From DATAXP01 sp963708675 (GTDB lineage Bacteria; Planctomycetota; Planctomycetia; Pirellulales; PNKZ01), in assembly GCA_963708675.1 (NCBI GenBank), contig CAVPTO010000003.1:1240001-1304000 (forward strand): a stretch of DNA of 64,000 nucleotides, in the 5' to 3' direction. The position numbers and the translations under genes are program-made. Below are positions 1 through 7,503 of the stretch, one piece after another. The notes beneath the pieces are model-generated. The model was not told the origin of the DNA and did not search any database. It saw only the letters and a program-made list of their open reading frames with translations. Each line of letters opens with the position of its first letter. Position 1 is the stretch's first letter.

Positions 1-860
1 TCATGGCATGGCTCATAGACGGGAAGGCCCTCGCCATCGGTACGGACGTTGCCATTCTGATCACGGCTCTGACGCTTGGTGAAGCCCAAGCCAAGCTTGC
101 CCAAGCAAGTGCCACGACGCGCTGCGCCACGCATGCCGCGCTTGACCTTTTCTCGCAGCCCCTTGATGAGAAGGCGCGATACGAGGCTGTACATGCCGAT
201 AATAAGTTCGCAGTTCTCATGATTGAGGTCGAACCCATCGGAAGCGCCAATCAAACGCTTCTTGTGGCGTTTTGAGAGCGACGCGAGTTTCCACCACTCC
301 AACTCTTCGCGCGAAGCCCGCGTGAAGTCGTCGATGTACGTGGTCTCAATCAGATGGTCCTCATCCTGGAGCACCGCCTTGTACGACGTGTACCCTTGCC
401 GCGACGAGTCCAGCCCGCTTACGGAATAGTCGGCGAAGACATATTGCCAGGGAATGAATCTGTCTTCGCTCCGGGCCTTGTCCAGCGCGTTGACCATCTG
501 GTCCAGCGCGGAGTTGGGGCTGCTGTTATCGCAAGAAAACCGGTTGTAATTCCCCGCCAGCAATTTGCAGAACTTCAAGAAGATGCGCAGCCCATCAACG
601 TCAACGGATGCAGTCCGGTGGCGCGCCTTGAAGTCTTCGACCATCTCCTTCAGGATGTCCGGCGCCGGCTCGGGGATGAAGCCAGCCTGGACGATCGCGG
701 GCCAATGCCTGCGCTGACGTTCAAGATAAGCAGTTGCCAGCCGGGTCAGCTCTTCATCGGGTGGCAAGCCACGGTCTGCTTTGTCACGTCGCTTACGACG
801 CTTGGGACGGGGCAAGGGCTCGTCGGCGGACACGATGATTGCCGGGGCAACGCGTTGCAT
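1..860 (-). CDS. Large serine recombinase (resolvase/invertase domain), 3' end outside window
   Basis: Reading the minus strand from an ATG at 860 gives 286 codons open to the window edge, so the C-terminus is missing. After a basic N-terminal extension of about 100 residues there is a serine recombinase catalytic domain. It shows YNRFS with the likely nucleophile Ser109, FADYSVSG near 142-149, DDFTRASR near 177-184 with the expected arginines, DGFDLN near 208-213, and a long helix ending LREKVKRGMRGAARRG. This family cuts DNA through a 5'-phosphoserine and integrates, excises or inverts DNA. An in-frame stop lies four codons upstream of the ATG, and a GAGG stretch sits at Shine-Dalgarno distance, which fixes the start. 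The long extension ahead of the catalytic domain is unusual. Family assignment is from motifs only. Phage-like versus transposon-like origin cannot be decided without the missing part. Confidence 0.8.
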   Translation of the reverse strand, partial: MQRVAPAIIVSADEPLPRPKRRKRRDKADRGLPPDEELTRLATAYLERQRRHWPAIVQAGFIPEPAPDILKEMVEDFKARHRTASVDVDGLRIFLKFCKLLAGNYNRFSCDNSSPNSALDQMVNALDKARSEDRFIPWQYVFADYSVSGLDSSRQGYTSYKAVLQDEDHLIETTYIDDFTRASREELEWWKLASLSKRHKKRLIGASDGFDLNHENCELIIGMYSLVSRLLIKGLREKVKRGMRGAARRGTCLGKLGLGFTKRQSRDQNGNVRTDGEGLPVYEPCH

Positions 861-901
861 AAGTACACCTCACATAAATGAGGCGTCAGCAAGGCTGCCG
901 G

Positions 902-924
902 CGTTTGTCCCACTGGGACAAACG
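902..924. repeat. Perfect 23-bp palindrome upstream of the recombinase
   Basis: Two 11-bp arms (CGTTTGTCCCA at 902-912 and its exact complement at 914-924) flank one central base. It lies 42 bp upstream of the recombinase start. A one-base centre is too tight for an RNA hairpin loop, so a binding site for a dimeric protein is more likely than a terminator. Operator function is inference. Confidence 0.6.
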
Positions 925-1354
925 AACTGACAACAGGTGAGAGGACGTGACAAGACCTGATTACGTCTGACCAAGCGCAAGCTATTGCGATAGAATCAGT
1001 TGCAATCGGAAAGCGATGTGAGGAAGCAAGTTGAGAAAAGGCGTCGAACGACTCCTGTCCTCTCCGCTTCATCTGAACCGTGTCCTCGTAAGGCATTGCA
1101 GGTCAATGCTTCGCGAAGGTTCGAGTTCATTGGCACAGGCTACTGTGCCAAATCAGGCTCGCGGCGAGTCATGCTTGAACCCGACTCATGGTCAGGCTTC
1201 TACGCGAAGCGCCGCACTGCGTGATGATGACCACTTCTCTCAGACTGTTCCTCGTCTTGGGACCACTCTGGTAAATTGTCTCGCGCTACAATGCGCGAGA
1301 CTCGATTACGGACTTAAGTTTCGCCATCTGTCGATGGTGACCGGCTCTGAATTT
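925..1354. other. Non-coding gap with three short hairpins
   Basis: No convincing gene is seen. The stretch holds hairpins at 1093-1109 (6-bp arms), 1130-1151 (9-bp arms TTGGCACAG, 4-base loop) and 1278-1301 (9-bp arms GTCTCGCGC, 6-base loop). None is followed by a T-run. Open frames here have no recognisable domain. Confidence 0.4.
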
Positions 1355-1875
1355 TCTGTACCAGCCCTTATGAAGGTATCGGTTGGGTAAGGCCGCTGTG
1401 CTGCTGGAGCGCAGGCTGAGGCGTAGCCGAAGCCGAAGCGACAGCAGCACAGCGGGCCGCGAACTGTGCCGGGGTCACGTACCCCAGCGAACTGTGAAGT
1501 CGATGATGGTTGTAATCGTCTCTCCAAAGGGCTGTCAGCTTCCGCGCTGCCGGCAGGTTCTCGAACACTTCCAACGCTAGAAACTCATCCCGCAGCCGGC
1601 TGTGGAAGCTCTCGGCGTAGCCGTTCTCCCACGGACTCCCCGGCTCGATGTACAGCGTGCCGACGCCTACCTGCTCGAGCCAACGCTCGTACGTGCTCTC
1701 GCTCGTCTCCAGCGTCTGCAACACCACCGCCAGATCCTTCCCAGCGTTCAGCATCGCGTCCGCGTCCCGCAGCTTCGCAATGATCTGCTCAGGACTATGC
1801 CGCTTCCGTCGTCTCGTCGTCATCGAAGATCTCCTTGCCCTTCGGGCTCAAGACCTTCATAACGCCTGGTGCAGA
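1355..1875 (-). mobile_element. Internally deleted IS3-family element with both terminal repeats
   Basis: The 23-bp left end (1355-1377, TCTGTACCAG then CTTATGAAGGT) and right end (1853-1875) are inverted copies that differ at only about four positions. TTT lies directly outside each end and could be the 3-bp target duplication usual for IS3. The 521-bp interior carries one fused transposase frame. Full IS3 elements are about 1.2-1.5 kb, so roughly 0.7-0.9 kb has been lost. The element would need transposase supplied from elsewhere. Confidence 0.75.
1368..1823 (-). pseudogene. IS3 transposase remnant: OrfA N-terminus fused to OrfB C-terminus
   Basis: The first 51 residues (RRKRHSPEQIIAKLRDAD to the YERWLEQ region) are the helix-turn-helix of IS3-family OrfA. 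From about residue 52 the protein changes to the C-terminal end of OrfB. That part has the integrase-core signature SPWENGYAESFHSRLRDEFL, which carries the last catalytic glutamate, and YNHHRLHSSLGYVTPAQF. The rest of OrfA and the two catalytic aspartates of OrfB are missing, so it cannot be an active transposase. The junction stays in frame, so one 151-residue product is still encoded. It might bind the element's own ends, but this is speculation. Confidence 0.85.
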
Positions 1876-2284
1876 TTTTCAATAGCAGGCCAGACATCTA
1901 TGCTCCCGCTGGAAGGGCCAGTCTGCTGCAGAAGTTTATCGACGTGAGCAAACTACTAGCACTGCTTTCGCTGCTTGTTCGAGCCAAATCGAGTGGCGGC
2001 TTTGAAAGAAGTTGCGGTTACGGCCTAATACCTTCTCAGGCTTGGAGTTGGGTTAATAAAGCGGGCCCCGCTAGCATTCGTAATTGCGCTTTATCGAAAC
2101 GCCCAAATGGATTTGGTGCTTTCGCCGTTGCAGCGGTGAGTCAACGCTGGAATACTGCTGCCCCCTTGTCGAAAGCATCTGCCCTGTCCGTAGCGGGCAA
2201 ACGCAGCCATAGCGGTCCGTCGAGAAACAACACTCTGCGGGAATACGCTCGTTCAAGCGCGAAGTTGGCGCGGCGTCGTGAGGA
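1876..2284. other. Intergenic region upstream of the efflux island
   Basis: No gene with recognisable protein features was found on either strand. It lies between the IS3 derivative and the first outer-membrane factor, so the promoter of the efflux genes probably lies here. I could not pick out convincing -35/-10 boxes. Confidence 0.35.
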
Positions 2285-3931
2285 ATGTCGGTTATGTATA
2301 AGCCAGTCTTCGTTGTTCGAGGGCGTCGAGTCGTTAGATCCTTACTGACGAGTGTCTCACTTGTCCTGTGTACGATGACTTCGTCGGTGATGGCGTCGGA
2401 CCCACCAGCGGCGCCGACGATCGTGGCAATCCCGGCAAACGCGTCGGCGATTGTGCCGCTCCCGCCGGCTGGTGAAGTCGTCGAAGTGCCGCCAGCCGAA
2501 CCCCCAGCTGTGCCGGGGTTTGATCTTCAACAAATGCAGATCGCGTCTGTGGATCTGGCCGCCGTGATGCAGTTGGCTGGCGTGCAGAATCCAGACCTGC
2601 TCATTGCCCGTCAACGCGTGGTTGAAGCAGCAGCCATCCGCCAGTTCGCCGCCGCGCAGCTCTTGCCGAACTTGAACGGCGGCATGAACTATGACGATCA
2701 CACGGGCGCACTGCAGCAATCGAGCGGCAACATTCTCGGCCTCCAACGACAAGCCTTGTATGTCGGCGCGGGAGCCAACGCAGTTGCCGCGGGCACCGTC
2801 AATATTCCCGGTGTGCAGTACAACCTCAATGTCTCGCAATCGATCTTCTCTTTTCTCACGACGCGTCAAGCGCTGCGAACACAGCAGTTCAACACGTTGG
2901 CGACGCGCAACGATGTGCTCTTGCGTGTCGGCAATGCCTATGTCGAATTGCTCCAGACGGAATGCGCAAGGGCAATTGCTATTCAAGTTCGAGACGAAGC
3001 CGGTGAAGTTGCACGTCTGACGGCCAACTACGCGAAGACCGGCGAAGGTCGTCACTCGGATGCCGATCGTGCAGCCACGGAGTTCAGCAGACGCCAGGCC
3101 GACATTCTGCAGGCGGAAGGTCAGGTGCTGGTGGCATCGGCCCGGTTATCACAATTGCTCAATCTCGATCCTTCAATTCGACTTCACTGTACCGACGGTT
3201 GGGTCGTCCCGACCCCCATCGTGCCCGATCCGATTCCCATGTCGGAACTGATTGCGATCGCCCTGTTGCGTCGTCCGGAACTGGAAGCTCGACGCTCGGC
3301 GATTCAAGAAGCCTTGCTCAACCTTCGTGGGGCAAAGGTGCTGCCGTTTTCACCGCAGGTAATGCTCGGCTTCAGCGCGGGTGGCTTCGGCGGCGGCAGC
3401 AACAAGCAAGACCTCGGCGTGCCATCGAGTTTCAGCCCCTTAGCTTCTCGTACCGACACCGATGTGGTGATGTATTGGACCCTGCAGAACATGGGATTCG
3501 GCAATCGTGCGATGATTGAGACGATGCGCGCGCGCGTCGGCATCAACAACTACGAACAACTCCGCGTGCTCGACCAGGTTCGATTTGACGTAGCGAGCGC
3601 CTATGCTCGGATCCATTCACGATTCGCCCAGCTCGCGATTGCGGAACAGGCGGTGCAGTCAGGACGCATGTCGTTTAGCGAAGATTTGAACCGCATCCGT
3701 GCTCGCGAAGGATTGCCGATCGAGGTGCTCGACAGCCTGCGACTGGTCGCGCGCGCCCGCACCGAATACTTGAATGCCATCAGCGATTACAACCGAGCGC
3801 ATTTTCAGATGTATGTCGCCTTGGGACAGCCGCCAGCCGACATGCTCGCGCGACCGATTCCCGATGCCCTCGTAAAGCCGGGCGGCGAGCCCAACCCGCC
3901 GCTGACGGGTAGCGAGACGAATCGAGAATGA
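2285..3931 (+). CDS. TolC-family outer-membrane factor 1 of an RND efflux system
   Basis: A 548-residue protein with a signal peptide (hydrophobic SLLTSVSLVLCTM, cut near VMASD). A proline/alanine-rich linker follows to about residue 80, then two TolC-type halves. In each half an ALQQSSG/SAGGFGG-type strand segment is followed by long helices (for example LSQLLNLDPSIRL and YWTLQNMGFGNRAM). TolC-like trimers form the outer-membrane duct that accepts substrate from an RND pump and its periplasmic adaptor. ATG codons at 2285 and 2294 are both possible. The GTGAGG just before 2285 is better spaced for 2294. The next factor starts in a 4-bp ATGA overlap with its stop, so the two are translationally coupled. 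Substrate is not predictable. Confidence 0.88.
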   Translation: MSVMYKPVFVVRGRRVVRSLLTSVSLVLCTMTSSVMASDPPAAPTIVAIPANASAIVPLPPAGEVVEVPPAEPPAVPGFDLQQMQIASVDLAAVMQLAGVQNPDLLIARQRVVEAAAIRQFAAAQLLPNLNGGMNYDDHTGALQQSSGNILGLQRQALYVGAGANAVAAGTVNIPGVQYNLNVSQSIFSFLTTRQALRTQQFNTLATRNDVLLRVGNAYVELLQTECARAIAIQVRDEAGEVARLTANYAKTGEGRHSDADRAATEFSRRQADILQAEGQVLVASARLSQLLNLDPSIRLHCTDGWVVPTPIVPDPIPMSELIAIALLRRPELEARRSAIQEALLNLRGAKVLPFSPQVMLGFSAGGFGGGSNKQDLGVPSSFSPLASRTDTDVVMYWTLQNMGFGNRAMIETMRARVGINNYEQLRVLDQVRFDVASAYARIHSRFAQLAIAEQAVQSGRMSFSEDLNRIRAREGLPIEVLDSLRLVARARTEYLNAISDYNRAHFQMYVALGQPPADMLARPIPDALVKPGGEPNPPLTGSETNRE

Positions 3932-4125
3932 ACGACGGTAGGGGCGAAATAGGAACGATCGCGTTGTTTATAAGCCGCCTTATCGTTGAAAAAGACTGCT
4001 GGCGTTGGCTGGTGTCCGGCGCTCTGGGACTTCTAATCGCTGCATCGAGCAGCGCCGGCGAGGACGTGATCGTGCCGCTGCCGCCGACGGCCAGAATCGT
4101 TGAGCGCATTTCCTCCGACAGATAA
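3928..4125 (+). pseudogene. Signal-peptide leader of outer-membrane factor 2 (frame-broken)
   Basis: The ATG overlaps the stop of the preceding factor. The product has a hydrophobic segment WLVSGALGLLIAASSSAGED and then VIVPLPPTARIVE, the same type of leader and Pro-rich linker as outer-membrane factor 1 (its AIVPLPPAGEVVE). The frame then closes, but the linker continues in the next frame (SAFPPTDNGGAV) from about 4101. I read this as the missing N-terminus of the following gene, separated by one extra base (or two missing bases) between about 4095 and 4122. Confidence 0.6.
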
Positions 4126-4870
4126 CGGCGGCGCGGTCACGCCTGCCGAGAAAGTCCGCTTCGTCTCTCCAGGCGTCGTGCAAGCTTCAGCGACGGTCGC
4201 GACGTCCGAGATGCCGCCGCCTCCAGACTCGCCCAATAGCAACTCAAACAACAACGCCTCGCTTAACGGCAGCGACAACGCGCTTGCCTACGAACGTGTC
4301 ATCCCGCTCGATGGCCAGCCTCAAGTGATCGATCTCGAGGCCGCGTGGCGGCTTGCCGGCGTACAGAACCCGACGATCAACCGCGCTCGCATGGCCATTC
4401 GCGAAGCGCAGGCGATGCAACGTCAGGCTCAGTTGGTTTGGGTGCCCAACTTCACCGGCGGCACGAACTACCGCAACCACCTCGGCGCTTTGCAGTCTTC
4501 GTTCGGCCAAATCCGTAATGTCGATTTGAACTCCGCCTACGTCGGCGCTGGAGCCCGAACGCTTGCCGCCGAGTCGGTCGCGTATCCTGGCATCCGATTG
4601 TTCACGCAGCTTGCCGACGCGCTTTACGATCCGCTTGCCGCCCGTCAACGCATGGTCGCGCGACAATACGAAGGGTCAGCAACAAACAACGATATGCTGC
4701 TTGAGACTACCGTCGCCTATCTCCAATTGATGGCTGCCGAAGCGCGCCTTGAAGCGATGCAGGCAACTTTCGTCAATATGGATGAAGTTGTGCAAACCAC
4801 CGTCTCGTATGCCGCCGTCGGCCAAGGCCGCGAAGGCGATGCTGAGCGGCGCGAGCCGAGGGGCTGCTAA
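4100..4870 (+). pseudogene. Outer-membrane factor 2 (TolC family), N-terminal part, frameshifted
   Basis: This part covers the linker and first half of a TolC-like protein. It is clearly paralogous to outer-membrane factor 1 (LAGVQNPTINRARMAIREAQ, NYRNHLGALQSS, AYVGAGARTLAAESVAYPG). It lacks its own signal peptide, which lies in the preceding frame. The homology stops abruptly after GQGREGDAER and continues in another frame as ARAEGLLTLREVRAAEEE. Restoring one base in the GG run near 4850 joins the halves. With both breaks repaired, the protein is about 590 residues. It is either a recent pseudogene or an intact gene with two assembly errors. No other factor in the operon would be left for a second pump. 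Confidence 0.75.
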
Positions 4871-4872
4871 CC

Positions 4873-5700
4873 TTGCGCGAAGTCCGCGCCGCCGAGGAAG
4901 AAGTCGTCGTCGCGTCGTCGGAATTGGCGAGGCTTCTACACCTCGACCCGACCGTTCAGTTGCGAACGCCCGGTGGCGATCTGAGGATGTACGACCTCAT
5001 CGACATCAGCCAGCCGATGGCGAATCTCGTGAATGTCGCCGAGCGATACCGCCCAGAAATCTCCGCGCGTTCCATGGAGGTCGCCATCGGACGAACGCGC
5101 GTGCGACAGGAACAAATGCGTCCGCTGCTGCCGCTAATCAACGTCGGCTATAGCGCGGGAGGCTTTGGTGGCACTGGGAATTTCTTTCCTACGATCGGAC
5201 CATTCGCTTCCTTGAATGCTCGCACCGATTTCGACGTTTGGTGCGTGTGGACATTGCAGAACATGGGTGCCGGCAATATCGCGATGGCCAACCGTCGCCG
5301 CGGCGAGTTGGGGATCGCTGAGGGCGAGCGATTGCGAATGATCAACCAGGTGCGCGAACAAGTGGTTTCAGAGTATTCCAGGGCTTGGTCGCGTCGTCGT
5401 CAGCTCTTCTTCGCGCGAAAACAACTCGAACAGGCCGAGGCGGCATTTCGCGAAGATTATGCACGACTGCGTGCTGCCGAGGCGTTGCCGCTCGAGGTGC
5501 TCATAAGCGCGCGACTGCTCGCCGACGCTCGAAGGGATCTCATCGCTGTGTTCGTTCGCGACAACGAGGCGCAGTTCCGGCTCTTCGTCGCGATGGGGCA
5601 GCCGCCTTTCCGCGCAGCAAGCGAGTATCACGACTCAAAGTTCGTCGATCCCGTGCCGCGAGCGCCGCTGGAACAAGTGCCGACGCCGCCCGCCGAGTAG
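4873..5700 (+). pseudogene. Outer-membrane factor 2 (TolC family), C-terminal part, frameshifted
   Basis: This is the second half of the TolC-like protein: helix RAAEEEVVVASSELARLLHL, a GYSAGGFGG strand segment, WTLQNMGAGNIAMANRR, and an ARLRAAEALPLEVLISARL helix matching factor 1. The frame is open upstream of the TTG at 4873 and joins the N-terminal part if one base is added near 4850, so this is not an independent gene. A gap of about 350 bp without a gene follows before the adaptor. Confidence 0.75.
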
Positions 5701-6048
5701 CTGCGATCCGTCGTTTGTCAGCCACACAGCCTCATCGATGACGTAAGTCCCGGCTGCGACATAATTTCGCACCATTCGTGCAGCGAAGCGGGTTGTCGCC
5801 CGCAGCAAGGGGCGTAAAGTTACTACTAGCTCCAAGTTTGCGCGTTTCCGGAGTCTAGTTCGCTCGCCGCGCGGATTCTTAAACCTTCGCAAGGTAATGC
5901 CTTAACGCTTTCAATACCCGATAGTTTCAGTAGTCTTAAGTATGCCCTACCCTCGCACCGCCCTCGATATCTACCGTCCATCAGCTGGGCACGCTATCAC
6001 AAGTCGTTGCAGCCGGTCGATGGTGCGCGTCTCATGGAGTCGCATCGC
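5701..6048 (+). other. Intergenic gap between outer-membrane factor 2 and adaptor A
   Basis: No gene or strong hairpin is visible. An independent promoter for adaptor A and pump A could lie here, but no clear boxes were found. The adaptor frame is open back to 6007 in this gap. Confidence 0.3.
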
Positions 6049-7422
6049 ATGACGCATGTTCCTCGCCCGTTTTGGATAGGACTGGCCACGATTGCCATCC
6101 TTGGAACAGCGGCGACTTGGTTCTCACAATCGCACCATGCATTTTCTTCGGAGCCCGTCCCGCATTCGAGTCGACAATCGGACATCGAGCGCGTTGAAGT
6201 GGTGCAACCGACACGCGGTGGAATTGCCCGCGTGACGGTGCAACCCGGGTCGGCGCACCCGTTCGAGGCGGCATCTTTGTTCGCACGCGTCTCCGGCTAT
6301 CTCAAGTCGCAGTGCGTCGACATTGGCAGCCGTGTGAAGCAAGGTGAAGTGCTTGCGCAGCTCGACATCCCTGAGCTCGAACAAGAGTTGAATCGTGAAC
6401 GTGCTCATCTGTCCCAGACACAAGCCGAAGTGGTTCAGGCGACCGCACGCGTAAAGTCCGCCCAGGCCGATTTGAATGCTTCGCAAGCCGCGATAGCGCA
6501 GTCCGAGGCGGAGCTCAAGCGATATGAATCAGAGCGCGACTTTCGCATTAAGCAACACAAGCGCATCAGCGATCTGTTTGAATTGCACAGCATCGAAGAG
6601 CGTTTGGTCGATGAGAAACTCGAGCAAATGCATTCGGCCGAAGCCGCCTACAGCTCGGGCCTTGCGGCAGTGTGGACGGCAAAGCAGCAGGCGTCTGCCG
6701 CGATGGCTCGTGTCGATCAGGCCCAATCCGATGTGCTGGTCGCCAAATCGAAAGCCGAGGTTGCCCAGGCGGAAGTCGCGAAGACCGCCGTCATGGTTAG
6801 CTATGGCCAAATCGTGTCGCCGTACGAGGGAGTCGTGACCCAGCGTAACTTTCATCGCGGCGACTTCATTCGCGATGCTGATCACGGACAGGAGTTACCG
6901 CTATTCGAGGTGCAGCGAACCGATCTGATGCGCGTCGTGGTGATGGTGCCCGATCGGGACGTTCCCTATGTGAACCCGGGAGACACGGTTACTGTGCGAT
7001 TTGACGCACTGCCGACGCATCCGTTCAATGCAAAAGTCGCTCGTATCGCTTCGGAGGAAGTTCCGGAATCACGCAGCATGCGAGTCGAGGTCGACATTCC
7101 GAATTCCGATGGCCTAATCAGCGCTGGCATGTATGGACGCGCAGAGATCCTTCTCGAGCCGGCTACCGACAACGTGACGATTCCTTCGGCTTGCCTTGTC
7201 GGTAATAGCGCGAGTCATGGAGACGGCAAAGTGTTTGTCGTTCGCGACAACACGGCCCATCTCGTTGCCATCCCGCTGGGCAAGGACAATGGATCGCGCG
7301 TCGAGGTGCTATCGGGCCTTTCATCCAACGATCAGGTTATTGTGTCGCCGCCCAGTACGCTCACGAGCGGCACCCATGTCGAGGCGATCCCCGCTTCCGT
7401 CGCTCAGAACTCAAGTCATTAG
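6049..7422 (+). CDS. RND efflux periplasmic adaptor A (HlyD/membrane-fusion family)
   Basis: The protein has an N-terminal membrane anchor (FWIGLATIAILGTAATWF). A biotinyl-lipoyl-like half follows (SLFARVSGYLKSQCVDIGSRVKQGEVLAQLDIPEL), then a long coiled-coil hairpin rich in Ala, Gln and Glu. After it come the second lipoyl half (IVSPYEGVVTQRNFHRGDFI), a beta-barrel region and the membrane-proximal domain. Such adaptors bridge pump and outer-membrane duct. Possible starts are 6007, 6034 and 6049. I chose 6049 because GGAG lies nine bases upstream and the anchor begins directly after it. Pump A follows after 81 bp. Adaptor B (minus strand) is a close paralogue. Confidence 0.88.
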   Translation: MTHVPRPFWIGLATIAILGTAATWFSQSHHAFSSEPVPHSSRQSDIERVEVVQPTRGGIARVTVQPGSAHPFEAASLFARVSGYLKSQCVDIGSRVKQGEVLAQLDIPELEQELNRERAHLSQTQAEVVQATARVKSAQADLNASQAAIAQSEAELKRYESERDFRIKQHKRISDLFELHSIEERLVDEKLEQMHSAEAAYSSGLAAVWTAKQQASAAMARVDQAQSDVLVAKSKAEVAQAEVAKTAVMVSYGQIVSPYEGVVTQRNFHRGDFIRDADHGQELPLFEVQRTDLMRVVVMVPDRDVPYVNPGDTVTVRFDALPTHPFNAKVARIASEEVPESRSMRVEVDIPNSDGLISAGMYGRAEILLEPATDNVTIPSACLVGNSASHGDGKVFVVRDNTAHLVAIPLGKDNGSRVEVLSGLSSNDQVIVSPPSTLTSGTHVEAIPASVAQNSSH

Positions 7423-7503
7423 GCGCTGTTCAGCGCCACGACTAACGATGCGACACCGCCTGATGGTTGAAACTGATTCGTATCGCAGTGGAGCCGTTTG
7501 TCG

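Noticed and set aside
354..881. Plus-strand open frame of 175 codons
   Set aside because: Antisense to the serine recombinase, whose minus-strand frame has all family motifs.
1093..1160. tRNA-like look (GGTTCGAGTTC near 1118 with stems around)
   Set aside because: The T-arm does not close into a 5-bp stem, and no acceptor or anticodon arm can be built around it.
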